Assembly (NCBI RefSeq): GCF_029109325.1 | Contig: NZ_JAQKQJ010000013.1 | Span: 1-64,000, forward strand | Direction: 5' to 3' | DNA from: Nodosilinea sp. PGN35 | Lineage (GTDB): Bacteria > Cyanobacteriota > Cyanobacteriia > Phormidesmidales > Phormidesmidaceae | DNA: 64,000 nt | In this document: piece after piece, positions 10,260-18,491 of the stretch | Position numbering within the stretch: position 1 is the stretch's first letter | Layout: the number at the start of each line of letters is the position of its first letter | Notes under the pieces: model-generated | What the model was told of the DNA's origin: nothing | Database searches by the model: none | The model's input: only the letters and a program-made list of their open reading frames with translations | Translations under genes and position numbers: made by a program

Positions 10260-10350
10260 TAAACCGCCCCTTCTTCGGATCTTTGGCATTCTTCTGCGCT
10301 TGTCGGTGGATTGAACCTACAATTTAAGACAGTCATAAATTTCTAAACCC

Positions 10351-10773
10351 ATGGCATCAGTTGAGACCGATCACGCCATTGCCCTGCGCTATCCCCGGCG
10401 ATCGCTAAAGCGGGCTGAGCGGGCCTTTCGGTGCTCCCCCTTTCGGCGAGAGTTGCTGGGGGACATGCGATCGCAGAGCGTCTCCATGCGCCAGGTATGC
10501 GGCCGGGGCGGCCTCAAAAGTGGCTACAGCCGCCGCCTTCTACCCGAGCTAAAAGCCGAAACCGAAATGATGTGGCTGATCGCCGTGGGCCTGCTGCGCC
10601 GCGAAGTCGATGGTCAGGGCCTGACCGACAGCTTTCGCCTCACCCCCATGGGTCGCCAGGTGTTTGACGCCCTAGCGCCCCTCACCCCGGCCCAGTATCG
10701 CCCCACCCTGAGCGATCATCTCTATAATGCATGGTGCCGCTGGGTGCGTTGGCCCTCCTGGGCCACTCTTTGA
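10351..10773 (+). CDS. Npun_F0494-type cyanobacterial protein
   Basis: This 140-residue basic protein starts MASVETDHAIALRYPRRS and contains FRCSPFRRELLGDMR, then LPELKAETEMMWLIAVGLLRRE and LTDSFRLTPMGRQVFDAL. The second half has the look of a winged-helix domain ending in a wing and recognition segment. It resembles, from memory, the Npun_F0494 family found across cyanobacteria, whose function is unknown. It precedes cobQ on the same strand by about 140 bases. A DNA-binding role is a guess. Confidence 0.6.
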   Translation: MASVETDHAIALRYPRRSLKRAERAFRCSPFRRELLGDMRSQSVSMRQVCGRGGLKSGYSRRLLPELKAETEMMWLIAVGLLRREVDGQGLTDSFRLTPMGRQVFDALAPLTPAQYRPTLSDHLYNAWCRWVRWPSWATL

Positions 10774-10915
10774 CTATTACCCAGCTGGTGGCAGGGCTAG
10801 TATCGTCCTGATGGGTTGTATTGTTCCTGAAGAATCTGCATAGGAGTGGCTAGGTGCTGGGCCACCGCCCCAACTGTCGCCCTACGTCAAACTCATTCAT
10901 CTTTGGAGACGCTCC

Positions 10916-12406
10916 ATGAGAGCAATCATGGTAGTGGGAACAGCCTCCCACGTGGGCAAATCACTGATTACCACGGCCCTCTGCCGCATTCTCAGCCGTC
11001 GGGGTTGGCGAGTTGCTCCCTTTAAAGGGCAAAACATGGCCCTCAATTCCTACGTCACCGCCAACGGCGGCGAGATGGGCTATGCCCAGGCGGTACAGGC
11101 CTGGGCCGCCGGGGTGCCTCCCCAGGTCGAGATGAACCCCATCTTGCTCAAGCCCCAGGGCGATATGACCTCCCAGGTAATTCTCAAGGGCCGGGCCGTG
11201 GGGCGCACCACCGCCACGCAGTACTACGACAACTTCTTTGACCAGGGCTGGCAGGCCATTCAGGAAAGCCTCACCCGCCTCGGCCAAGACTACGACTTTT
11301 TGGTGTGTGAAGGGGCGGGCAGCCCGGTTGAGGTCAACCTCAAGCACCGCGACCTCACCAACATGCGCATCGCCAAGCACCTCAACGCTCCCACTGTACT
11401 GGTGGCCGACATCGATCGCGGCGGTGTCTTTGCCCACATTGTTGGCACCCTGGAGCTGATGGAGCCCGAGGAGCGCGCCCTGGTCAAGGGCATCATCATC
11501 AACAAGTTTCGCGGCCAGCGCGAGGTGCTCGAACCCGGCCTGACCTGGCTCAAAGAGCGCACCGGCATCCCGGTTCTCGGTGTGGTGCCCTGGATTGAAA
11601 ACGCCCTGCCCGCCGAGGACTCCCTCAGCCTGCTCGATCGCACCCCCGGCAGCAAAAAACAGGCCGACATCACCATTGCCGTCATTCGCCTGCCGCGCAT
11701 CTCTAACTTTACCGACTTCGACCCGCTAGAGGCCGAACCCAACGTGCGCGTGGTTTACCTCAGCCCCAAAGAAAAACTCAGCTACCCCGACGCGGTGATT
11801 ATCCCCGGCACCAAGACCACCATCGCCGACCTGCTGATTTTGCAGCGCACCGGTATGGCCGAGGAGCTGCAAAACTACGTGGCCGCTGGGGGCACGGTGA
11901 TGGGCGTCTGCGGCGGCTTTCAAATGATGGGCCAGTTCTTGGCCGATCCCGAGGGCATTGAGGGCCACGAGGGTCGCTTCCCCGGCCTCGATATGTTCCC
12001 GCTGAGAACCGTCATTACCCAGCAAAAGATTGCCCGCCAGCGCACCGTTAGCTCCCGCTTTCCCCAGGAGGGGCTGCCGGTGTCGGGCTACGAACTACAC
12101 CAGGGCCGCACCCAGCTGCTGCTCTCCGAGGGGCAAGACGAGAAGGGCACCAAGTTTGAGTTCTTGTTTGAAGACCGCAGCCTGGGCGTGGTCGATGCCA
12201 GCCAGTCGCTCTGGGGCACCTACCTGCACGGTATCTTCGACAATGGCCCCTGGCGGCGTGCCTGGCTCAACCGCCTGCGCCAGCAGCGGGGCCTGGGGTC
12301 GCTGCCCACGGGCATTCCCAACTACCGCGAACAGCGCGAGGCGGTGCTGAATGAGCTGACCGAAGCGGTGAGCGAGCATTTAGATCTGACGCCACTGCTG
12401 GGGTAA
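10916..12406 (+). CDS. cobQ: cobyric acid synthase CobQ
   Basis: CobQ amidates carboxyl groups b, d, e and g of adenosyl-cobyrinic acid a,c-diamide in (pseudo)cobalamin synthesis, using glutamine and ATP. The N-terminal dethiobiotin-synthetase-like ATPase domain starts with GTASHVGKS (residues 7-15) and has FKGQNMALNS. The C-terminal class I amidotransferase domain has the nucleophile in GVCGGFQMMG and the His in YLHGIFD. The length of 496 residues is normal. I looked for a cobalamin riboswitch in the 140-base leader and saw none. The next biosynthetic genes are not nearby. Confidence 0.96.
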   Translation: MRAIMVVGTASHVGKSLITTALCRILSRRGWRVAPFKGQNMALNSYVTANGGEMGYAQAVQAWAAGVPPQVEMNPILLKPQGDMTSQVILKGRAVGRTTATQYYDNFFDQGWQAIQESLTRLGQDYDFLVCEGAGSPVEVNLKHRDLTNMRIAKHLNAPTVLVADIDRGGVFAHIVGTLELMEPEERALVKGIIINKFRGQREVLEPGLTWLKERTGIPVLGVVPWIENALPAEDSLSLLDRTPGSKKQADITIAVIRLPRISNFTDFDPLEAEPNVRVVYLSPKEKLSYPDAVIIPGTKTTIADLLILQRTGMAEELQNYVAAGGTVMGVCGGFQMMGQFLADPEGIEGHEGRFPGLDMFPLRTVITQQKIARQRTVSSRFPQEGLPVSGYELHQGRTQLLLSEGQDEKGTKFEFLFEDRSLGVVDASQSLWGTYLHGIFDNGPWRRAWLNRLRQQRGLGSLPTGIPNYREQREAVLNELTEAVSEHLDLTPLLG

Positions 12407-12687
12407 GCCGATGATTGTTAGGGTGAACGGTTTCCCCAACGGAGCAGCAGCGATCGGGACTGAATACTGAGCTATAGATGAAGTTGCTTGGCTTCAGTAA
12501 AAATTGCTTCTCAGTAACGACTGGAACAGTGATAAAAAGCCTGGGCGATATTATTGACCAAATATTCATTCTGTACGCTTTCTAGAAAACGCTTGTGTAA
12601 AGGTCTGTCATACCATCCGCTAGCCTTTAGCCGACAAGACAGTCTGTGGGTACACTGACATTTAGGTCTTGCGAAGGGACAAGCCAG
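12407..12687. other. intergenic boundary where base composition drops
   Basis: The stretch between cobQ and the coiled-coil gene is distinctly more AT-rich than cobQ (for example attattgaccaaatattcattc). It marks the left edge of the lower-GC cassette. A TTGACC near 12553 could be a -35 element, but no convincing -10 was found. Confidence 0.35.
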
Positions 12688-13272
12688 GTGAAATCAAAGA
12701 GCCAGCTTCAGACCATCCTCAAAGAGGACTATGGCATTAACAAGAACGTAACTCAGTCGCTCAGCCTAGAGGACTGTGAAAAGTTGTTGATACTCCTCAG
12801 CAACCATCCCAGTGCCGAGAAGCTGGTTGAGTCGTTTGTCGAAAAAAATAGCGAGCTTTCAAAGAACAACCGCTATTACGGTCAGCTTCGTGGTCAGGCC
12901 GAGAAAAAACTTCAGGAATTGCAGGCAGAGTATCAGAAAACTCAAAAATCTATTGTCGAGTTAGAGGAAGCCAATAAAGAACTCCTAAATCGGAAAGGTT
13001 TTTTATCAGTCGAGCAACAACAATTAGAAGCTCAGATTAAGACGCTTGAAGCCCAGAATCAGGGTCTCAGCTCAAAGATACAAACTTTGACCACTAGAAA
13101 CGATGAATTGATCGAGGCTAACGATCAGCTCAAACGAGATAACAAAGAACTCAAAAATATCGTAGACCAAATTCGGCTGAGATTAGCCCGAGATACCAAG
13201 ATGCTGTTGCAGTACGAAGACAGCGAATTGCGAAAGGCGATGATTCGTTTGTTTCGTTGGACCCTAGGGTAA
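12688..13272 (+). CDS. coiled-coil protein of a small HNH cassette
   Basis: The product has about 194 residues if translation begins at the GTG of VKSKSQLQTILKEDYG, which follows aaggga/aagccag; another GTG lies 14 codons upstream. A globular N-terminal part (about 1-60) is followed by a long coiled coil with heptads (LEEANKELL, LEAQIKTLEAQNQGL, ELIEANDQLKRDNKEL). It ends in a compact segment DTKMLLQYEDSELRKAMIRL. Codon use and GC are lower than in cobQ. The next two genes follow at 11 and 21 bases, so the three look co-transcribed. I do not recognise the family. Confidence 0.7.
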   Translation: MKSKSQLQTILKEDYGINKNVTQSLSLEDCEKLLILLSNHPSAEKLVESFVEKNSELSKNNRYYGQLRGQAEKKLQELQAEYQKTQKSIVELEEANKELLNRKGFLSVEQQQLEAQIKTLEAQNQGLSSKIQTLTTRNDELIEANDQLKRDNKELKNIVDQIRLRLARDTKMLLQYEDSELRKAMIRLFRWTLG

Positions 13273-13283
13273 GGAATACCGCC

Positions 13284-13712
13284 ATGGCCAGCCCAAAGCG
13301 TAAGCAGCGCCTCTTTAGCGGCATGACCTATCGAGAGGTGCAATGCTCAAATACCAACCGCAAGAAGAAGCTGCCGAAAGCCGATCAAACCTGGCTCAAA
13401 ACCAACGGCTACCGCAACGTTGGCTGGGATAACGTCATTAAGCTTTATCAAAAAATCAATGACTTCCTGGCATCGCCCGATTCTGACGATCCAACGCTTG
13501 AAGAGCTATTTTTAAGGGCTGATCAAATCGGGAAAAAGTATCAAACAGCCGAAGAAATTAAAGCCTTTGAGCAGGCGTTTCAAGCTGAGGTAGATACCAT
13601 TTCTGAGCAGATTGATCAGCAGTTTCCCGATCAAGAAGTTGATATTGTGGACTACAGCCGAACTTCTCGACCCAATCAGAAACGCAAAACGGCAAAATCT
13701 CGCAAACGATAG
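13284..13712 (+). CDS. small basic protein of the HNH cassette
   Basis: The 142-residue product starts MASPKRKQRLFSGMTYREVQ; an in-frame ATG nine codons upstream overlaps the previous gene. It is highly basic at both ends (KRKQR, NRKKKLPK, NQKRKTAKSRKR) with an acidic middle (ASPDSDDPTLEELFLRAD). That is consistent with nucleic-acid contact and an interaction domain. No enzymatic motif is visible. Position between the coiled-coil and nuclease genes suggests a shared function. Confidence 0.65.
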   Translation: MASPKRKQRLFSGMTYREVQCSNTNRKKKLPKADQTWLKTNGYRNVGWDNVIKLYQKINDFLASPDSDDPTLEELFLRADQIGKKYQTAEEIKAFEQAFQAEVDTISEQIDQQFPDQEVDIVDYSRTSRPNQKRKTAKSRKR

Positions 13713-13733
13713 GTGTTAAGCGATCGCTAAACC

Positions 13734-14189
13734 ATGGCTTCTGAAACCGACAAAACTTTAAAGGAACTCTTCACGCTGGCGAATAAAGTCGGTAATCGCC
13801 GCTATCACAGGCTTACACAGCAAGATTTTGATGACTATCGAAGCTTTGACTACTGGCGGTATATCAACGGTGATAGCGAATGCGGCACCACTGAAGCAAG
13901 CCGTACCTGGGTGCGAGACAACTCCGATCGCCACTGCCCAATTTGCGGAGAGCAGTACAGTCACAGCAACGGCAGGAGCATCGATCATAAGCTGCCTCGT
14001 GCTCAATATCCCTGGCTATCGCTCGACTTTAGAAACCTGTGGGTGATTTGCTACCAGTGCAATCAAGAAAAGGGTGAAAGGCACTGGTATGAGTACGAGC
14101 ACTACATCTTTACCCGACATCCAGAACGATACGAGGATATTGTCTTTGCCCGCCCACGTCATCTACTAAAATCGTTGAGGCAAGGCTAA
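13734..14189 (+). CDS. HNH endonuclease-like protein
   Basis: The 151-residue product has an HNH/treble-clef zinc fold. The first pair of Cys is in HCPICGEQYS, the His-Asn-His core is in SIDHKLPRAQYPWLS and DFRNLWVICY, and the second Cys pair ends in CYQCNQEKGE. The N-terminal 70 residues (LFTLANKVGNRRYHRLTQQDFDDY) are unknown. It closes the lower-GC three-gene cassette. Free-standing HNH proteins occur in homing elements, restriction systems and phage packaging; the operonic coiled-coil partner suggests a defence or mobile-element role, which is inference. Confidence 0.8.
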   Translation: MASETDKTLKELFTLANKVGNRRYHRLTQQDFDDYRSFDYWRYINGDSECGTTEASRTWVRDNSDRHCPICGEQYSHSNGRSIDHKLPRAQYPWLSLDFRNLWVICYQCNQEKGERHWYEYEHYIFTRHPERYEDIVFARPRHLLKSLRQG

Positions 14190-14250
14190 CTGATGAGTGC
14201 TACAGCTTAGGATATTCTGACTACGGGGTACCTACTCTTTCTGTTGCTTC

Positions 14251-15174
14251 ATGGCCATATTTCGTCCTGCTTCAGCTAATCATCGGGTCACAGCCTTCCC
14301 TATTCCCCAGCGGGTGGTGCCCTATCTGTTTTTGCTGCCCGCCCTGGCGGCTCTAGGGATTTCGGTATTTTGGCCAGCGCTGCGGGCCTTTTACCTGAGC
14401 TTTACCACCTTTGGGGTAGACCTGACGGCGGCCCCCACCTGGGTGGGCACCGCCAACCTGCGGCGGCTGATGGCCGACCCCATCTTCTGGCAGACGGTGC
14501 GCAATACGCTGGTGTACCTGGCGGGAGTAGTGCCCATTCTCACCTTTGCGCCGCTGGGGCTGGCGATTTTGGTCAACCGGCAGCTCAGAGGCATTCACTG
14601 GCTGCGGGTGGCCTACTATTCGCCTGTGGTGGTGTCGATGGTGGTGGCGGGCATTGCCTGGCGCTGGCTCTACGCCGAAACCGGGTTGTTTAACCAGGTG
14701 CTCAAGTCTTTGGGGCTGACTGAAAGCGGTATTCCCTGGCTGACCAGCCCCGCCCTGGCGCTGTTGAGCGTCATGGTGGTGACGGTGTGGAAAGGGCTGG
14801 GCTACTATATGGTGATTTACCTGGCGGGGCTCCAGGGCATTCCCCAGGATCTATACGAGGCGGCGGCTCTGGATGGCTCCGACGGCTGGCGTCGCCACTG
14901 GGATGTTACCCTGCCGCTGATGCGGCCCTACCTGGTGCTGGTGGGGGTGATTTCGGCGATCGCCGCCACCAAAGTCTTTGAGGAAGTCTACATCATGACC
15001 CAGGGGGGGCCCCGCAATAGCTCCAAAACCGTGGTCTACTACATCTACGAGCAGGCCTTTCAAAAGTTTGAAATCAGCTACGCCTGCACCATTGGCCTGG
15101 GGTTGTTCTTAGTGATTCTCGCTCTGTCGGCCCTGCGCCTGACAGTCAACCATCGCTCTACCCCTATAGCCTGA
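14251..15174 (+). CDS. sugar ABC transporter permease (MalF/UgpA type)
   Basis: This is one of the two membrane subunits of a carbohydrate importer. About six transmembrane helices are visible, starting VVPYLFLLPALAALGISVFWPAL. The cytoplasmic EAA loop reads LYEAAALDGSDGWRRHWDVT and couples to the ATPase. The 307-residue length is typical of the first permease. No second permease, binding protein or ATPase lies beside it, so it is an orphan in this window and must pair with subunits encoded elsewhere. The substrate is unknown; glycerol-phosphate, glucosylglycerol and trehalose systems use similar proteins. Confidence 0.9.
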   Translation: MAIFRPASANHRVTAFPIPQRVVPYLFLLPALAALGISVFWPALRAFYLSFTTFGVDLTAAPTWVGTANLRRLMADPIFWQTVRNTLVYLAGVVPILTFAPLGLAILVNRQLRGIHWLRVAYYSPVVVSMVVAGIAWRWLYAETGLFNQVLKSLGLTESGIPWLTSPALALLSVMVVTVWKGLGYYMVIYLAGLQGIPQDLYEAAALDGSDGWRRHWDVTLPLMRPYLVLVGVISAIAATKVFEEVYIMTQGGPRNSSKTVVYYIYEQAFQKFEISYACTIGLGLFLVILALSALRLTVNHRSTPIA

Positions 15175-15192
15175 GCCAACTCCAGGAGCACC

Positions 15193-15579
15193 CTAGGCCA
15201 CCTGGGCCGGATGGGCTAGTTCTAAAACGTTGACCTGCACATCGTGGACTTCAACGTGGGTGGTACCTTCGGTTCGTAGAGCCAGGTCAACCAGCTGATC
15301 GAGCAGGTCTAATGTGTCTACCTGACCGCTGAGAATCACCGCTGACCCCCGCTGTTTAACGGTGAGCTGCTTGACGGCATCGCGTCCCACCTGGGTGTGA
15401 AAACTGGTTTTGATGCGCTTGGCCAGGCCGTAGTAGTCGTACTCGCCGTTGAGCCCTACCCGCTCGGGGGGAATTGCCGACAGCGCTGCGATCGCCTGGC
15501 TTAAGGAATTGGACTTGGCGTAACAGACCCCCCGAATGGTGTGGCCGGTTGCTACCAGCGATTGAATGACGTTAGCCAT
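15193..15579 (-). CDS. BON-domain protein
   Basis: The 128-residue product ends in a BON domain (about residues 50-120): YGLAKRIKTSFHTQVGRDAV, then VILSGQVDTLDLLDQLVDLA and TTHVEVHDVQV. BON domains bind phospholipid or associate with membranes and channels. No signal peptide is present, so it is cytosolic. It is convergent with the sugar permease gene, 18 bases away. Stand-alone BON proteins are common in cyanobacteria and poorly characterised. Confidence 0.75.
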   Translation of the reverse strand: MANVIQSLVATGHTIRGVCYAKSNSLSQAIAALSAIPPERVGLNGEYDYYGLAKRIKTSFHTQVGRDAVKQLTVKQRGSAVILSGQVDTLDLLDQLVDLALRTEGTTHVEVHDVQVNVLELAHPAQVA

Positions 15580-15984
15580 CTGAGCCTACCCCTTCGCCTC
15601 TGGGACAAAAACCAGTACCTACAGCCGCAACCCCCAGGGGGTGCTTTAAGACTAGACCGAGATTGATGAGTCCCAGTGTTAGATACACAGTTGTTACCGC
15701 AAACTTAGCTTCGAACCCTTGCTGAACTTGAAGATATTATAAAGTGGTGTACGAGTTTTTCGAGCAGATTAAGTATCTTTTACAACCATTGCCGAGGGTC
15801 ATTCAGGCCAAATCTACATCTATAGCGGACTGACCATGAAGATTCTACAAAGTGGTTTGACCCTCCGCAGAGCAAAAGGTTCCCGTTCCTCTCAGGTCAA
15901 CTTGCACTATCCTGGAGACCGATCGGTGGGGAAAAGCCGTCTCATACAAACCTCCCATACCGCTGACGCAGCACCCCCAAGGAT
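15580..15984. other. BON-gene upstream region, no gene seen
   Basis: About 400 bases upstream of the BON gene. The most AT-rich part (gaagatattataaagtgg near 15730) could hold its promoter. An apparent plus-strand ORF runs from 15836 into the dispersed repeat on its right and is rejected as a gene. Confidence 0.4.
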
Positions 15985-16141
15985 GAAACCTGTAGGGTGT
16001 ATCCGCGCAGCGATACACCATTGCCAGGGCTATTTTCAGGATAAATCTGATTCGGTAAACCCTGATTCACAATTAGGCATCCCGGAGGGGCGTAGCATGC
16101 TGCGCCCCTACAAAGCGGGTTGATTCCAACCGGATTCGGTA
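15985..16141. repeat. composite dispersed repeat (two palindromic modules)
   Basis: The left part carries gtagggtgtatccgcgcag and its partner cgatacacca, related to modules near 16664 and 59845. The right part carries aggggcgtagcatgctgcg followed by cccct, a long palindrome also found near 22145 and 31850. The shared flanks include a gattcggtaaaccctgattcac-like segment. No reading frame is conserved between copies, so it is a non-coding repeat family. Confidence 0.7.
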
Positions 16142-16621
16142 TTAAGCCGTTGTGAGGAGCGCTACTGCGTAGGCGGCGATGCCTTCCTGGCGTCCCACGG
16201 GGCCGAGTTGTTCGTTGGTGGTGGCTTTTACCCCCACCTGGTCGGGGGCGAGGCTCAGTTTATCCGCAAGGCGCGATCGCATTGCCTCGATGTGGGGCTT
16301 CAGCTTGGGCTGCTCGGCTACCACCACCGAGTCAATGTTGCTCACCCGCCATCCCCGCTCCTGCACCATGGCATTCACCTTAGCCAGCAGCTTCAGGCTG
16401 TCGGCCCCCGCCCACTCTGGGTCGCCGGGCGGAAAGTAGAGGCCAATATCGCCCAGGCTCAGCGCCCCCAGCAGCGCATCCATGATCGCGTGGGTGAGCA
16501 CGTCGGCATCGCTGTGGCCGTCGAGCCCCAGGTGGTGGGGAATAGTGACGCCGCCCAAAATCAGCGATCGCCCCGCCACCAGCCGATGAATGTCGTACCC
16601 ATTGCCAATTCTGATCCCCAT
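16142..16621 (-). CDS. ispF: 2-C-methyl-D-erythritol 2,4-cyclodiphosphate synthase
   Basis: IspF forms the cyclodiphosphate in the MEP isoprenoid pathway. The start MGIRIGNGYDIHRL places the metal ligands in GYDIHRL and the GHSDADVLTHAIMDALLGAL motif. GDIGLYFPP and VKATTNEQLGPVGRQEG follow as expected. At 159 residues it is standard length; 17 extra codons upstream are read from repeat DNA. It is downstream of trmD on the same strand, separated by 133 bases of repeats. It feeds the carotenoid pathway, which also includes crtB in this window. Confidence 0.96.
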   Translation of the reverse strand: MGIRIGNGYDIHRLVAGRSLILGGVTIPHHLGLDGHSDADVLTHAIMDALLGALSLGDIGLYFPPGDPEWAGADSLKLLAKVNAMVQERGWRVSNIDSVVVAEQPKLKPHIEAMRSRLADKLSLAPDQVGVKATTNEQLGPVGRQEGIAAYAVALLTTA

Positions 16622-16659
16622 AGTTTCCCCACGCTTAAATGACCTGATTACAAGACTTT

Positions 16660-16700
16660 TGAGATGGTGCATCGCTGCGCGGATGCACCCTACAGCAGCC
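16660..16700. repeat. short palindromic repeat copy (ggtgcatc...gatgcacc)
   Basis: The sequence ggtgcatcgctgcgcggatg followed by caccctac is a near-perfect hairpin. It is nearly identical to a module near 59845-59872 and related to one near 15990. It lies between ispF and the 8-bp tandem array. Confidence 0.65.
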
Positions 16701-16712
16701 CATACACTCCTC

Positions 16713-16776
16713 CATCACCCCATCACCCCATCACCCCATCACCCCATCACCCCATCACCCCATCACCCCATCACCC
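16713..16776. repeat. 8-bp tandem repeat (catcaccc)8 overlapping the trmD stop
   Basis: Eight perfect copies of catcaccc in 64 bases. On the minus strand the first copies encode the last residues of TrmD and its TGA stop codon. Because the unit is not a multiple of three, slippage changes the reading frame, but a TGA recurs in the array. Confidence 0.92.
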
Positions 16777-17495
16777 TCTCCACACTCCTCCAGCCACCGC
16801 TCATACAGATCGGGCCGCCGCTGCCGCGTGCGCTCGATCTGCTGCTGCTGTCGCCACTGGGCGATCGCCTCGTGGTTACCCGATCGCAGCACCTCCGGCA
16901 CCTCCCAGCCGCGAAAGCTGGCGGGACGAGTGTACTGGGGGTAGTCCAGCAGCGGCGTCTCAAAGCTCTCGTAGCGCAGAGAGTCGGTCTTGCCCACGGT
17001 GCCCGGCAGCAGCCGCACCACGCCATTGATCAGCGCCAGGGCCGGAATTTCGCCGCAGGTGAGTACAAAGTCCCCCAGAGAGACCTCCCGGGTCAGCAGG
17101 TGGCTAACCCGCTCATCGACCCCTTCGTAGTGGCCGCAGATCAGCACCAGCTGATCCACCGTGACCAGATGGCGAAACAGAGCTTGGGTCATGGCCTCCC
17201 CCTGGGGGGTGAGCAAAATTACCTCGCGCCGGGGCAGCACCGGCAGCGACTCTACCGCCGCAAAGATTGGGTCGGGCTTCATCAGCATGCCTGCACCACC
17301 GCCGTAGGGTTCGTCATCGACCCGATGGTGCTTATCCGTTGTAAAGTCCCTAGGGTTGGTAAGATAAACTTCTGCAATTTGGCGCGCCAGGGCTTTACCA
17401 ATCAACCCTGACGCCAGGGGAGATGTAAAAAAGTCTGGAAACAGACTGACAACATCTACTCTCAGATGGGAAGCCCCCGAAATGCCAGTTGCCAT
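16755..17495 (-). CDS. trmD: tRNA (guanine-N1)-methyltransferase TrmD
   Basis: TrmD methylates G37 of tRNAs with SAM and prevents +1 frameshifting. The SPOUT knot motifs are present: ILLTPQGEAMTQALF, VLICGHYEGVDERV, LGDFVLTCGEIPAL and RLLPGTVG. The N-terminus RVDVVSLFPDFF is typical. The length is 246 residues. The C-terminal GDGVMG and stop are encoded by the 8-bp tandem repeat, so the natural end of the protein was probably altered by repeat growth. It precedes ispF on the same strand. Confidence 0.96.
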   Translation of the reverse strand: MATGISGASHLRVDVVSLFPDFFTSPLASGLIGKALARQIAEVYLTNPRDFTTDKHHRVDDEPYGGGAGMLMKPDPIFAAVESLPVLPRREVILLTPQGEAMTQALFRHLVTVDQLVLICGHYEGVDERVSHLLTREVSLGDFVLTCGEIPALALINGVVRLLPGTVGKTDSLRYESFETPLLDYPQYTRPASFRGWEVPEVLRSGNHEAIAQWRQQQQIERTRQRRPDLYERWLEECGEGDGVMG

Positions 17496-17672
17496 AGCCT
17501 AAGCTGCTGAGGTCTAACGACCTGATGGGTTGGATGAAGTTCATCCAAGTCCGGAGGTAGAGTCTTACCTGGAGGAAGACTACAGATCTCAAGCTGGACT
17601 TGGTATATAACGCTCTCTATCATGCAGTAATCGAGTCTAGGTAGCAATTTTCGTCCCTTTGTTGAGCGGCCC

Positions 17673-18491
17673 ATGTCTCCCGTTAAGCACCATGCAATTC
17701 TGGCCATTGGTGGCGCAGAAGATAAAGTTCACGGCAAAGAGATTTTGCACACGTTTTTTGAGCGGTCTGGGGGGACGGCGGCCTGCATTGGTATTATTCC
17801 CTGCGCGTCTCGGGATCCGGTGGCAATTTCAGCCCGTTATCAGCAGATTTTTGCCGACATGGGAGCCCAGGAGACCGTGGTGATGGATATTCGCGATCGC
17901 GCCCAGGGGGAAGATCCAAGCTGGAAGACGGTGGCGGAGCCCTGCACCGGAGTGTTTATTACCGGCGGTGACCAGGTGCGTCTGTGTGGGCTGCTGGCCG
18001 ACACACCGTTGATCAATCTGGTGCGCCAGCGGGCGCAGCTGGGCGAGATTACCCTCGGCGGCACCAGCGCCGGGGCCGCCGTCATGGGCCACCACATGAT
18101 CGCTGGGGGCGGCAGCGGCGAGTCGCCCAACCGCTCCCTGGTGGATATGGCCATTGGTCTGGGCTTTGTGCCGGAGGTGATTGTCGATCAGCACTTCCAC
18201 AATCGCAACCGCATGGCCCGTCTGATCAGCGCTATGGCGATGCAGCCCAACCGCCTGGGGCTGGGCATTGACGAAGACACCTGCGCCCTGTTTGAGGGCG
18301 ACGGCAGCTTTCAGGTAATTGGTAAGGGGGTAATTGCGGTGGTCGATCCCGCCGATATGTCCCACACCAATGAGCCAGATGTGGCCGCCGCTGACCCGCT
18401 CAGCGTTCACGGGCTGCGGCTGCATCTGCTGGCCCACGGCGATCGCTTCGACATTCACCACCGCAAAGTGTTGGCTACGGCGGTCGGCTAG
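17673..18491 (+). CDS. cphB: cyanophycinase
   Basis: CphB is a cytosolic serine exopeptidase that releases beta-Asp-Arg dipeptides from cyanophycin, the Arg/Asp nitrogen store. The peptidase S51 signature is clear: nucleophile in LGGTSAGAAVMG and the following QHFHNRNRMARL. The N-terminus reads HHAILAIGGAEDKVHG as in characterised enzymes. The length is 272 residues. The usual neighbour cyanophycin synthetase cphA is not adjacent. The TAG stop codon is part of the left end of a MITE-like element. Confidence 0.95.
   Translation: MSPVKHHAILAIGGAEDKVHGKEILHTFFERSGGTAACIGIIPCASRDPVAISARYQQIFADMGAQETVVMDIRDRAQGEDPSWKTVAEPCTGVFITGGDQVRLCGLLADTPLINLVRQRAQLGEITLGGTSAGAAVMGHHMIAGGGSGESPNRSLVDMAIGLGFVPEVIVDQHFHNRNRMARLISAMAMQPNRLGLGIDEDTCALFEGDGSFQVIGKGVIAVVDPADMSHTNEPDVAAADPLSVHGLRLHLLAHGDRFDIHHRKVLATAVG

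Noticed and set aside
10774..10915. Possible cobalamin riboswitch before cobQ
   Set aside because: The 142-base leader is too short and lacks the B12-box motif.
15836..16123. 95-codon plus-strand frame
   Set aside because: The second half is a dispersed repeat also found at several other places without a conserved frame.
16713..16776. Regular short repeats suggesting a CRISPR array
   Set aside because: The unit is 8 bp with no spacers; it is a simple tandem repeat.
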